Shown: piece by piece, positions 24,198 through 35,900 of the stretch
Position numbering within the stretch: the first letter of the stretch is position 1
Layout: each line of letters starts with the position of its first letter
Assembly (NCBI RefSeq): GCF_040802235.1
Contig: NC_133166.1
Location: 3,658,001-3,722,000, forward strand
Direction: 5' to 3'
Length of the DNA stretch: 64,000 nucleotides
From: Manis javanica
Taxonomy: Eukaryota > Chordata > Mammalia > Pholidota > Manidae
Program-made: the position numbers and the translations under genes
The notes under the pieces: model-generated
Told to the model about the DNA's origin: nothing
Databases searched by the model: none
What the model saw: only the letters and a program-made list of their open reading frames with translations

Positions 24198-24302
24198 AAT
24201 AAGCCGAGATGAGAAAGAGAAATACCAAATGATTTCACTCATCTGTGGAATATAAGAACAAAGGAAAAACTGAAGGAGAAAAAAAAAAACAAAGAATCAG
24301 GG

Positions 24303-24430
24303 ATTCCTTATGTGCCAGAGAGTATTCTAAGCTCTTTGCTCATGACAGGCAAGTTAATTTTTCTAATTTTTATGTGAAGTAATTACTATGATTATTATAT
24401 ATATTTTTCAAATGAGATAGTATCTGAGCT
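24303..24430 (-). mobile_element. MIR-family SINE fragment, unit B
   Basis: Paralogue of the MIR at 6365-6485, with 'TGTGCCAGAGAGTATTCTAA' and the same following block. Confidence 0.55.
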
Positions 24431-24964
24431 TCCCAAATCACTGGAAGCTGCAACAAAGAAATAATAAAGGAAGCAAGATACAAGCACAAAGCTTAAAGAA
24501 CAAAAGAGCTAAAAGATGAAATACATATACACATGTAGAAAACTTACACTGTATGAGTAAATCATTCGACAAAGATGTGTTCTTCATTAGTAAATTATAC
24601 GAATTCAATTTTGAAAAGATTTAAAGTTTCCATAATAGGTACTGAAAATACGATTATCAAGAGGTCTTCATTAAACTATGAAGGTTGTAGCAGCAAACTA
24701 AATGTGTGCATTTTAGGAATTCATATTCACATCCATTTAGACATTACAGATTGGAGAAAGTCAAAGAAGCTTTAAATTTTCAAATATGCTCAATCTAATT
24801 GTATCCTTGTAAACAGAAAAGGCACAAAGGTAAATGAGTCAAAAGGAATCATCCATAATTGCATACCCCCCCAGCTATTCTCTCCATTCAAACAGTCCAG
24901 CCTACCAGTTCACCCCTGCACCAGACTTCTCTTTGGACCACAAGTCCTGCTAAGAGAATATTCT
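24431..24964. other. Unit B spacer downstream of the OR pseudogene
   Basis: No gene. Parallel to 6486-7000 with a short C-run insertion near 24866. Confidence 0.6.
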
Positions 24965-25895
24965 CTAGGAAAATAATTTGGAGTTCACCAGTTCTTTAAG
25001 GGCTCCTTTCACATTCTTGTTCCTCAGGCCATAGATCAGGGGGTTCAGCATGGGAATCACAACAGTGTAGAACACAGAGGCCACTTTGTCAGTATCCATA
25101 TTGTTGCCATAACTGGGCCTGCAATAGATGAAAAGGACTGTCCCATGGAAGACAGCGATGGCTGTGAGTGGGAGGCACAGGTGGAGAAGGCTTTGCACCT
25201 TCCCTGGGCAGAGCGCATCCTCAGGATGGTGATGAGAATAAACAAGTAGGAGGTGAGGATGATCATGATGGTAACAATTTCATTCCCAGTAGCCAAAATG
25301 TATAGCAGCAGCTCATTCATAGTGACATCAGAGCAAGCAAGAGACAACAGAGGGGTTAGATCACAAAAAAAGTGGTTAACGGCATTGAATCGATAGGATG
25401 AGATTGGAAGAGCTAAGCACAAGTGAATCAGAGAACACACAGTCCCACACAGGTAACAACCAAACACCAGCACCACACAGAGATGCCGGGACATGGTGAC
25501 CACATACAGCAGTGGGTTACAAATGGCCTCAAAGCGGTCATAGGCCATCACAGCCAGCAGGAAGACCTCAGTTACCACACACGTGCAAAACAAGTAGACT
25601 GCACAGTGCATCCCAGCACAGAAATGGTTTTGTCTTCATTTAACACACTAGTGAGCATCTTTGGTAGGATGACTGCAGAGTAGCAGAAGTCCACAAAGGA
25701 CAAGTGGCTGAGGAAAAAGTACATGGGGTGTGAAGTCGAGAGCTGACCTGAATCAGTGCAATCATGCCCAGGTTGCCCAAACCTGTGAGTCCGTAGATGA
25801 GAAGAAACACCAGGAAGAGGAGGACGCTCAGCTCAGGGGCGTCTGCTCACCCGAGGAGAATGACCTCTGTCACTGGTGCAGTTTTCCTGGCCCAT
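24965..25895 (-). pseudogene. OR5L-like olfactory receptor pseudogene, unit B
   Basis: Paralogue of 7001-7933. It shares the two-base loss near codon 8, the TGA (here 25847-25849) and the one-base deletion after the TM3 cysteine. It has two private frameshifts: loss of one C in the HTPMYFF segment near 25728, and loss of one base in TM6 near 25166 where [11 protein letters not shown] should read. The remaining open pieces are 25057-25611 (MHCAVYLF to the broken TM6) and 24965-25198 (TM6 to the C-terminus, ending LVNSKLFS). TM7 reads [12 protein letters not shown] with S changed to G. It is non-functional and the most decayed of the three copies. Confidence 0.93.
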
Positions 25896-26374
25896 GACCC
25901 CAGTTTGTTCGTAGTTATTTGCCCTTATGTGATCCAAAATTCATTTTTTACTCTCTCCTGAAAGTTTTGAAAAGAAGCAGGATAGTTAGTTTTTTCAGTG
26001 AAGAAACAATACATTACTCTGTGAAGTTTAGGAAGAGTTCAGACATTGCACATCCAGAAGCAAAGAGCTCTCGTTGCATCCTTAGGTCACACTAAAGCGG
26101 TCAATATGCAGAAGCAGGTGTATATAATTTAAACTAGATCTATATAATTTAGAGCTTGGAATTGAATCATTAGCTTGATATCAAATATTATTAAATTAAC
26201 TATATTGTTTTATAAAATCATATCCATTTTTCCTGGCAGATTCTTGACTCAGTAGTGGATATATTGGGATAACACAAAATTATTTTTTAAATACATAGTA
26301 CCCTTCTCTGTTTCCACTGGAAGGATGAGCAGCATGCTCATTTAGGAGTGTAATAAAAACAAAAAATCACAACA
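25896..26374. other. Upstream flank of the OR pseudogene, unit B
   Basis: No gene. Closely follows 7934-8399. Confidence 0.5.
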
Positions 26375-29300
26375 TAAAATGGCCAGATGGCTTCACAACT
26401 GAATTCTATGAAACATTTAAAGATGAGCCAGTACCCATCCTTCTCATAATATTTGAAAATGTAAAAGCATAGGAAATACTTCCAAAACTCATTGTATTAG
26501 GAAAATATCACTCTTATATCAAAACCAGACAAGGACAATTTGGGAAAAGGAAAATTATAGACCAATATCCATGATGAATGTAGATGCAAATAGTCTTAAC
26601 AAAATAGTAGCAACCCTAATTCAAAAATGCATCCAAGGATCATCAATCACAACCAAGTGGCAGTTATTCCAGGGATACAAGAAATGTATAATATTCATAA
26701 ATCAATCAATGTGATACACCACATAAACAAAGAAAGGATGAAAACCATATAATCATGTCAATACATGTGAAAAATCATTAGATCAAATTCAACATCCATT
26801 CATGATTAAAACTCCAAATTAAATTAGTATCAAAGGAACATACCTCAACATGATAAAGGCCACAGATGACAAACCCACAGCTAACCTCATACTCAAGAGG
26901 AAAAGCTGAAAGCTTTTCTTCTAAGAACAGGAACAAAACATGTATGTCCACTCTCACCACTTTTATTTAACATACTACTGGAAATGGTAGCCATAGAAAT
27001 CAGACAAGACAAAAGGTATCCAGATTGGTAAGAAAGAAGTAAAAATGTCACTATTTTCAGATGATATGATACTATCGATAGAAAACCTTAAGGACTCCAA
27101 TAGAAAACAATAACTAATAAATGGATTCAGCTAAGTGACAGGATACAAAATTAATACACAGAAATTGATGGATTGTGTTCTATATTCTAACAACACCCCA
27201 GACGAAAGAGAAATCAGGAAAACAATTCCATTTACATTGGCATCCAAAAAAATAACATACCCAGAAATAAACCTAACCAGGGATGTGAAAGAACTATACT
27301 CTGAAAACAATAATTCACTCATGAGAGAAACTAAGGAAGACACAAATAAATGCAAATCTATCCCATGTTCATGGACAGGAAGAATTAATATTGTCAAAAT
27401 TGCCATACTGCCCAAAACAACTGGAAGATTCAATGCAATCCCTATCAAAATACCAACAGTATTTTTCACTGAACTGCAACTGAAATAACCACACAAGAAA
27501 AAAAATGCCCAAAGCAATCCTGAAAAACAAAGCTGGGGTATTATGCACCTGCCTTCCAGCTATACTACTACACTACAATAATCTACACAGCATGGTAATG
27601 GCACAAGAACAGACCTATAGATAGTGGAACTGAATAAAGAGCCCAGATATAAACCCATGTATATATGGTCAATTAAAACAAGACTAAGGAGCCATGAATA
27701 GACAGTGCAGAAAAGACAGTTACTTCAATAACTGGTGTTGGGAAAACTGGACAGCTACAGGCAAGAGAATGAAACTGGATTACCATCTAACTCCACACAC
27801 AAAGTAAACTCAAAGGGGATAAGAGAACTAAATAAAAGATGTGAGACCATTAATTTCTTAAAAGAAAACATACTCAAAAATATTTGAATATAAGCATAAG
27901 CAATTTTTGCCTGGACACATCTCCTCAGGTAATGGGAACAAAATGAATAATGACAAGTGGGACTGCATCAAACTAAAAAGCTTCTGTACAGAAAAGACAC
28001 CATCAGCAAAGAAAAAGGCAAGCTACACTACAGGACAATATATTCATAACCAATTTATCCAATACAGAACTAACATCCAAAATATATAAAGAACTCATGC
28101 AGCTCAACACCAACATAACAAACAACCCAATTAGAAAATGGACAGACGAACTGAACAGACTTTTCCCAAAGAAGAAACAGAGATCTCCAACAGGCACATG
28201 AAAGGATGCTTGCCATCTCTAATTATCAGGGAAACGCAAATCAAAACCACCTCACGCCAGTTAAAATGGCCACTATGCAAAAGACAAGAAATAACAAGTG
28301 CTGTTGAGGATGTGGAGAAAAGCGAACCCTCCTACACCACAGGTGGAAATGCAAATTGGTGCAGCCACTGTGGAAAGCAGTAAAGAGGTTCCTCAAAAAC
28401 TAAAAATAGACATACCATACAACCCAGTAACTGCACTTTGGGAATTTACCCAAAGAAAATTTCTGATTGGAAAATATATATGCATCTTATTCACACACAT
28501 GAGTGCACACAATGAGTAAGTTTGCTAAATCCATTTAATCCTATTTTAAACCATTGACTAAAACTTGAATGCACATTAGATGTCCTAATGCAACAGTTTT
28601 CTAGTGAATCACAAACATTTTGGGGCAGGCCCAAGTTCTTTTCCAGCCACCAGTCTGGGATTAGTAAAAGGAAGTGATGATTTGTTCTGGTTCCCTAGTT
28701 CTTTGCTATTGAGGGTACTGTACCTTTATTATGAGTTACAAATTGGTGCCTTGAGTTTAAAAACTATGTTTATGTACCTTTGCTTTTAAATAGAAAATGG
28801 AGACAATCATCCTATCAAATGAGTTGCTGATATTTTTCTGCACAAATGTCTTATCTTGAAACACTGTTACAGCTCATTATAAACATGTACTTCATGAAAA
28901 TTCTGTGCACATGAAAAATAGATATATGAAACCCTATGTTATTCCACATTATTTGCAGTAGTCAAAGTATGGAAGGAATCAAAATGTCCATCAATAGATG
29001 AATGTATAAAGCATATGTGGTACAAATAAACAAAGGGATATTATTCAGCCATTAAAAAGTCACTTGAGAAACATAGATAGACCTACAGAGTATTGTTTTC
29101 CATGAATAAGCTTTGCAGAGATATACAAATACCATAAGATTTCACTTACATGTAGAATCTAAAAACAAAATGAACAAAAGAGCCTAAGACTCACAGACAC
29201 TGAGAAGTGACTGGCGGTTACTACGGGGGAGGGGTTGGGGTGGCTAGGTGCGGAGTGTAAGAGGCATAAAAGAGCACAAAAGTATCAATCATAGTATAAG

Positions 29301-29482
29301 TTGCTCCTGGGGATGGAAGTGAAGCAAGGAAAATATAGCCAGTGATTCTGTAACATCTTACTATGTTGACAGATAGCAAGTGCACTAGTTGGGGTGAGGA
29401 TATAATAATGCTGGCAACTGTTGAACCACTGTGTTGTGTACTTGAAACCAGTATAATATTGTATGTCAACTATACTTAAATA

Positions 29483-29525
<43 letters not shown>

Positions 29526-29528
29526 AAA
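26375..29528 (+). mobile_element. 5'-truncated L1, unit B copy
   Basis: Same L1 as 8400-11550, with the same 5' truncation, the same unidentified insert (about 28500-28925) and an expanded (AAAT)n tail. Pieces of ORF2 remain open (27135-27488) but the frame is broken throughout. Confidence 0.85.
29482..29528 (+). repeat. (AAAT)n microsatellite at the L1 tail
   Basis: About 11 uninterrupted AAAT units; only about 3 are present at the same place in unit A (11531-11548). Confidence 0.9.
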
Positions 29529-30031
29529 TTCATCATCAAAAATAACACTGAGTGTTAACTCAAAAGTGTTCATTTTTATCAATATGTTTCAGAAGGATAA
29601 AATAGCTTTAATACTCTATTAGATTTTTCTATAATATTACCATAGTGATTTTGTTAATCATGATTCAATATTGGCCATTGTTTAGAGAATTGAAACACAG
29701 ATTCACACTTCCTGTAACTATGATCTGAAGCCTTATAATAACCTATTTTCAAGTGAATTTACTGCCTGGAAATATTTGAAGAGCCAATTAAAGGTGTGCA
29801 TGTGAAATTGTCACTAAATTTGCCTACAGCCCACTGAAGCATTACTTATGATACTAAAACTTACAAAAGATCATGTCAAACAAGACGGAAATGCTCTAAA
29901 CTGTGGTACATATATATTATGGAAAACTATGCACTATTAAAATATTTTTGAAGAACATTTAATGATCTGAAAAATGGCTATGATAAAATAGTAAGTTAAA
30001 AAATAGTAAGCCAGAGAGCACATGTATATAT
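29529..30031. other. Gene-free; old L1 tail at about 29830-30030
   Basis: Parallel to 11551-12050. No gene seen. Confidence 0.4.
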
Positions 30032-30362
30032 TACAGTTGGCACCGTAACAACCCCAGGTTTGAACTGTGTGGGTTCACCTATGGGAGGATTTTTTTTAAT
30101 CAACATGGTGCATGACTGTAAATGTATTTTCTCTCCCTTATAACTAGCTTAACATTTCCTTTTCTCTAGATTAATATATTTAATAAGACAGTAATGAATA
30201 TAATATACAATGTATGTGTTGATAGACTGTTTTTCTTACAGGTAAGGCTTTTGGACAACAAGAGGCCAATAGTAGATAAATTTGGGAGGAATCAAAGATT
30301 ATAAGCAGGTTTTCACCTGCACAGGGGTGCTACCCCCAACTCCAGACTTCTTCAAGAACCCA
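30032..30362 (+). mobile_element. MER2-type DNA transposon, unit B
   Basis: Paralogue of 12051-12382: 'ACAGTTGGCACCGTAACAAC', 'GGTTTGAACTGTGTGGGTTC'. Confidence 0.75.
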
Positions 30363-30924
30363 CTATACGTATGTGTACAAAATTTACATTTAATTTCCAT
30401 GAAATAGAAATACTTTATTCTCATTAGTTAAAAAAAAATTAGTGTAGGAATTTACCTTAATTCTCACAAAACACAAGTGTTATAGGGGGAGTGGGGAAGG
30501 AGGTGTGTCATTTTTTTAATGTGAGACAGATACAATCAGGGCCTTTGACTTATAGGAAATGCCAACAACGAGAACACCTTAGTTTTCCTCCCCTCCTGAC
30601 CCTTGGGAGTACATGATGTACAGGGACCAGTTGATTGTTCCTGGAGGAAGGAGAATACAGCCTAAACCCAAACCATCCAGGCATTTTCCCAAACTTCAAT
30701 AGATATCAAAGAGGTAAAGCACATGTGCATTAAGAATCCCAGTTTGAAAACAAATGGTTCTTCTGAAAACGTGGTTTTCATTCTTCAAAGGTGGAAAAGA
30801 GTGAGTTGTATGTTCCTGACTTCAAAGTAGTGCATAATTTTGAAAACCTTTCCTGTTTTCAAGTTTAAAGATGAAAAGTCAGGCTGCTAATGATTCATAG
30901 AACAGAAGTTCTAGACCAGGAGTG
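30363..30924. other. Gene-free unit B sequence
   Basis: No gene or nameable repeat. Parallel to 12383-12924. Confidence 0.5.
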
Positions 30925-31130
30925 ATTTGGATTCCCAGGGAGCATCTGACAATGTCTGCAGACATTTTTGGTCGTGCACAGGGAGAGGAACCGCTGACAT
31001 CAGGTGGGCAGAGCCCAGGGGCGCTGATAAACACTCCACCAGGCACATGGCAGCCCCCTCCCCACACACCCCAGCCACATGTGCAAACACCAGAGGATGA
31101 TCTGGTCTAGAATGTCAGCAGTCCTAAGGT
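30925..31130 (+). mobile_element. MER5A-type hAT relic, unit B
   Basis: Paralogue of 12925-13140. Confidence 0.7.
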
Positions 31131-32689
31131 GGGGAAACCTGCTGTGGAGACACACTTCACAGTGTTCAGCACAAGCCCAAGTAGTCCCTGTCCTTTCTGC
31201 CTCTCTCTGCATCAGATGACGGTCAGGGACCCTCCATGTGCGGATGTTCCTGAAGAGCTTGGATAGAACAATGCAGGACGGGTCTCCCTGCCTGTCCCCC
31301 CAATTACAGCCGAGAGCATTTCCCCCTCCACCTACAGTCCCAGGAGGTAAGACCATCACTGAGAAGACAAGGAGCTGGGCTTAAGGGGCAGGAAGGGGGC
31401 CTTTGCTGCCCTGCTGCCGCTCTGGGGAGCCCCAGGTGAGGGCCTGGCACAGCTGGGGTGCGGGCCCCAGACACCACGGCCACCGGGGGTCTTTATGCCT
31501 GAAGGTTGGATTCCCATCATCTTCATGTAAAGCCTCCTTCACCGAGTGCCGTAGGTGGGGCTGGGGGAGGGCGGGGGGAGAGGGAGGGGAGGGCAGTTAG
31601 CATTCCTCCCGATTTCTTCCCACTCTCTTCCCTCTGACATTAACACCTGCCACAAGGTCCTCAGCTCAGCGGATTAAATTGCTTCCATTTCCCATTTCCC
31701 ACTGAGATTGTTTCTCAATACACAGAGAGAAAGTGCTTTCATAAACACTCAAAATATGTGCAATACTACTGCCCTCCTTTACAATTCCTCTTCTCTTACT
31801 CATTACCCTTATGATCAAGAACAGAAAAGCTTCCAACCCCAGAAAATATCATTTATGTCCATTTCCCCAAAACCAGAGTGCAGTCCAACTAACCTGTGGG
31901 ATAGACATTGCTTCCCCGGTCTCTGAAGACGCTGTGATGGAAAATGTCAGACGCTTTCTGTTTTATGTGCGTGTATCCCTGGGGTCCGTGTTTATTAAGC
32001 TTCCCAAAACAATCAGTCACCTCGGTGGGACATGAACAAGATACCAAGAACACACATTACCTTGGGACTCAATTAGTGACTTTTACAGTACATTAGAATA
32101 CATCAGTACTAAGGCTCAATTAAGTGATAAATGTGAGGTCGTGTGTAAAGCCAGAGTCGGCACTTTTTAACATCTGTGGAAGGTCTGTCATCAGCAGAAA
32201 CAGGCTGTAAACCTGGCACCCAGTGCGGCTCTCAACCCTGTGCTGGTTCACAGATCACTCCTCCTGCTGGACCTCCGTCCCCACCGTGGGAACGCGGGCC
32301 TCACCCTAGATGGTCGTTAGGGTCCTTCACGGTTGCGTCTGTCTGCCTGTGTACATTCCGCCGCTGTGTAAATATCTGAACTGTTGGAGATAATTAAAAA
32401 CCAGCAGTTACACCAAATAGTGGCTTATTCATCATCCAAAAGACCTGCATTGTCTCCTGACGGGACCTGAGCGGCGGTGACAGTGGCAGATGGAGAGTGT
32501 GGGCCCCAGAGGACCGAGGACTTGTACGCACAGCACTTGGCCTGGCCTCCCGTCCGCATGCAGACTTTCACTGACACATTACATGGAAGGTTATACACCT
32601 TATTAGTGTTCAGGCAAAGAAAAATTAAAACCTCAATGCAGGACCATCACTCATCTAAAGAATGGCCAAAATGGAGATGATTCACAGTA
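31131..32689. other. GC-rich non-coding block, unit B
   Basis: Parallel to 13141-14789 but lacking about 50 bases after 31200 and having a short C-run in place of the longer one in unit A. Frames seen in either copy are not conserved in the other. No gene. Confidence 0.6.
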
Positions 32690-33063
32690 TTCATATCAAG
32701 TATAGCAGTGAAGCAAACCTGAAGGAAGAAAACAGCAGCAGACTCAGAGACTCCAAGACGGGACTAGGGGTTACCAAAGAAGACGGGTGTGGGAGGGCAA
32801 ATGGGGAGGGAGGGAGAAGGGGATTAAGGGGTATTATGTTTAGTACACATGGTGTGGGGGATAAACGGGAAAGACAGTGTAGCACGAGAAGGCAAAGAGT
32901 GAATCTGTGGCGTCTTGCTGCACTGATGGACAGTGACTGCACTGGGGTATCAGTGGGGACTTGATACAATGGGTAAATGTAGTCACCACATTGTTTTTTT
33001 TCATGTGAAACTTTCATAAGAGTGTCTATCAATAATACCTTAATCAAAAATAAATAAATAAAA
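32690..33063 (+). mobile_element. L1 3' UTR fragment, unit B
   Basis: Paralogue of 14790-15173, ending in 'AATAAATAAATAAAACC'. Confidence 0.7.
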
Positions 33064-33249
33064 CCAATGCAGACACATGTTTTCATCATAAGCACATTCC
33101 TTTTGTCACTATTTATTCATTCATCTCAAGAAATAATGACTGGCTTTCTTGGCCAGGGATCCTGGGGTATTTCTATATGATCCCTGCCATCAAATATTTA
33201 TTTTCAAGAAACGTTAAGAAGAGTACATTTCATGGGCCAGGTCCTTGCA

Positions 33250-33420
33250 GTTTTATTATTATCCTTAAGTTCAATGATAACTCTGAGGCGGACAGCTTAT
33301 CCCCAGTTTATATTTCAGAGACCTGAGGTTAAACAACCTTAAGCAAATTCTTCAAAGTCACTTATTAGGATCTGAACCTGGACCCAGTTTTTTAATCTCA
33401 AGTCACGAGTTCTTCCTACA
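33250..33420 (-). mobile_element. MIR SINE, unit B
   Basis: Paralogue of 15365-15540. Confidence 0.6.
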
Positions 33421-33559
33421 TTACTAAAGCAACAAGCACCTAAATACATGCATTTAAATAAGTGACTCCAATAAACATATAGACAATAACAAATATGAAA
33501 TGAAATCTTAGTGAGAAGAAATCACATGGTAGGAACATAGGAAACGTGAATTATGATGT

Positions 33560-34025
33560 GATTTTCAAAAAGGTGGATGTACTAAGCTCTAAAATGGGTC
33601 TTAATATATATCAGGCTCTAATCCTTGGAATCTATAAGTGCCAACTTTTTAGAAACAGGTCACGAGAAGGTGTGATTAGATTAAAGTCTTGAGATGAGGA
33701 AATTATTCTGGATTATCAGGACGGCTTTACTGAAAGACAGAGGAGGCTATTTCACATATACACATGCCCTCCCCACACAAGAAGATGTAGGAAAGATGGA
33801 GAGATGTTTGAGACGCTAGTCTTGAAGACTAAAGTCATATGACCACAATCAAGGAATGCCTGCAGTCACCAGAAATGGGAAGAAATGAGGAAGGATTGAT
33901 TGACCTCTAGAAACACCTCAGGAAGTGTGCTCCTGCTGAAACCTTAATTTTGGTCAAGTGATACTGATGTCAAATCTCAGAAGTCTACTATGTAAGACAA
34001 TGATTTAAGACACCAATTTATAGTA
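33560..34025 (+). mobile_element. MaLR-type LTR relic, unit B
   Basis: Paralogue of 15700-16160 with the same block order. Confidence 0.6.
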
Positions 34026-34876
34026 CTTTTTAACAGACAACATGGGAAAATAATAAATTTAAAATGGAGTAGATTTAGAAAACACAGTGAATGCTTAAAA
34101 AACAGCAGGCAGAGCAAAAGAGTTAAAAAAAACTTAGAAACTGCAGAAGTTATGATATCACATACATTACCTACTTTTCTAATCAAGAATTAAGGAGAAT
34201 AAAAACAAAAGGTAAAAGTGAAAAGAACAATAGCAACACATCAGATAATTTAATAATCAGCTATAATATACAATGTATAATGCTAAGAGCTAAAGATCCA
34301 TCATTCAGTTTTCATGGAAATTTTATTAGAAAACTAGAATAATATTACCTCCAATTTGCAGAAGAGGTTTTAAAAGTCCTAAATTCATAACCTCAATAGA
34401 AAATGTAATAAAAAGAAACCCAAAATGACTAAGAAACAATAAATAGATTTAAACATGCAGGAAATTCACTTCAAATTTTCATGAAAAACATAGAATATAA
34501 ACAAATGTACAGTTACTCCATGTAAAGAGTAGGAAATCAATTTAATATGAGTGGCTGCATACTGAGAGAACGATAAAAAGACATGGCATTTTATGTGCAC
34601 TTTGTTAGAAATCTGTTGATGTATCCACACTGAGAATCAAGTCTAACAGTTCCACACCCAAAACCAATTCAAAGCAACTTAAGGTTGGAGAAGAGCAGCA
34701 AAGGAAACAGATGCACTTGAAGTGTCAGTGACAGGGGTAACATATGACTTAATAAGACAGGCAAGTGGAAAATAACAAAGCATGCATAGCCCCCGAGCTC
34801 ATAAAATCCTTCCACAATGAACTTTATATTCCCATCCACTCAAATCAAACCTCTAATTGAGGGTCTTTGAGTCTAG
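34026..34876. other. Downstream flank of the open OR5L-like gene, unit B
   Basis: AT-rich, no gene. Parallel to 16161-16981. Confidence 0.5.
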
Positions 34877-35827
34877 TTAAGAAAGTAGTTTTTCAAAAGG
34901 TGATTTTGATCTCAACACTTTCTTGAGGGCTTCTTTCACATCCTTGTTCCTCAGGCTGTAGATCAGGGGGTTCAGCATGGGAATCACGATCGTGTAGAAC
35001 ACAGTGGTCACTTTGTCAGTGTCCATACTGTTGCCAGAACTGGGCCGGCAATACATGAAAAGGATTGTTCCATGGAAGACAGCAATGGCTGTGAAGTGGG
35101 AGGCACAGGTGGAGAAGGCTTTGCGCCTTCCCTGGGCAGAGTGCATCCTCAGGATGGTGATGAGAATAAACAAGTAGGACGTGAAGATGATCATGATGGT
35201 GACGATCTCATTGCTAGTGGCCACAATGTATATGACCAGTTCATTCAGAGAGACATCAGAGCAAGCAAGAGACAAGAGGGGGAGTAGATCGCAAAAGAAG
35301 TGGTTAATCACATTTGATCGATAGGATGGGATGTGAAGAGCTAAGCACAAGTGAATCAGAGAACACACCATCCCACACAGGTAACAACCAAACACCAGCC
35401 CCACACAGAGATGCCGGGACATGGTGACCATGTACAGCAGTGGGTTACAGATGGCCACAAAGCGGTCATAGGCCATCACAGCCAGCAGGAAGACCTCAGT
35501 CACAGCATAGGTACAAAATAAATAAAATTGCACCATACATTCCAGAAAGGAGATGGCTTTATCCTTATTGAAGATATTGGACAACATCTTTGGAACGATG
35601 ATTGTGGAGTAGCAAAAATCCACAAAGGACAAATGGCTGAGGAAAAAGTACATGGGAGTGTGAAGTCCAGAGCTGACCTGAATCAGTGCAATCATGCCCA
35701 GGTTGCCCAAAACTGTGACTCCGTAGATCAGAAGGAACAGCACAAAAAGAAAGGCTCTCAGCTCGGGGGCGTCTGTTAGTCCAAGAAGAAGGAACTCTGC
35801 CCCAGAAGAGCAGTTCTCCGTGCCCAT
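34877..35827 (-). CDS. OR5L-like olfactory receptor, unit B, intact
   Basis: 316 residues from the ATG at 35825-35827 (the GTG three codons upstream is in frame but not a credible start) to a TAA after FEKLLS. A seven-helix odorant receptor. NCS sequon at residue 5, GN 41-42, [10 protein letters not shown] 58-67, C97, MAYDR 118-122, C179 and C189 in the second extracellular loop, KAFSTCASH 236-244, [12 protein letters not shown] 283-294. No signature residue is lost. It differs from the unit A copy at scattered sites, including H165 in the second extracellular loop (P in A, Q in C) and A108 in TM3 (V in A). A good splice acceptor lies about 50 bases upstream. Probably functional. Confidence 0.95.
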   Translation of the reverse strand: MGTENCSSGAEFLLLGLTDAPELRAFLFVLFLLIYGVTVLGNLGMIALIQVSSGLHTPMYFFLSHLSFVDFCYSTIIVPKMLSNIFNKDKAISFLECMVQFYLFCTYAVTEVFLLAVMAYDRFVAICNPLLYMVTMSRHLCVGLVFGCYLCGMVCSLIHLCLALHIPSYRSNVINHFFCDLLPLLSLACSDVSLNELVIYIVATSNEIVTIMIIFTSYLFILITILRMHSAQGRRKAFSTCASHFTAIAVFHGTILFMYCRPSSGNSMDTDKVTTVFYTIVIPMLNPLIYSLRNKDVKEALKKVLRSKSPFEKLLS

Positions 35828-35876
35828 TCCTGCCACAGGTCAGGCTCGGAAAACAAATGATATGTTCTGTGCCTCT

Positions 35877-35900
35877 TCTAAAAACAGAAAAATGAAGATA
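35877..35900 (-). promoter_or_regulatory. Splice acceptor before the OR5L-like coding exon, unit B
   Basis: Minus-strand pyrimidine tract ending CTGTTTTTAG, AG at 35878-35879; same position relative to the ATG as in unit A. Confidence 0.6.

Larger units (their letters stand above)
18458..24290 (+). mobile_element. Nearly complete L1 retrotransposon between units A and B
   Basis: Order: 5' UTR (18458-19358), intact ORF1 (19359-20249), spacer (20250-20444), broken ORF2 (20445-24197), very short 3' UTR and A-run ending at 24290. The 5' UTR contains degenerate repeated blocks: 'GGTGAGTGGGTGCCTGAG' occurs near 18722 and again near 18860, and a 'GTGCTTTTTGGAGG' type block occurs twice. The first about 100 bases found in the antisense copy at 42022 are missing. 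The 3' UTR is cut off after 'AAACTGAAGGAG', while other copies in this window have some 350 more bases. No target-site duplication is visible between the two flanks. Confidence 0.95.

Noticed and set aside
24291-24300. Target-site duplication flanking the junction L1
   Set aside because: The bases before 18288 or 18458 do not match those after 24290.
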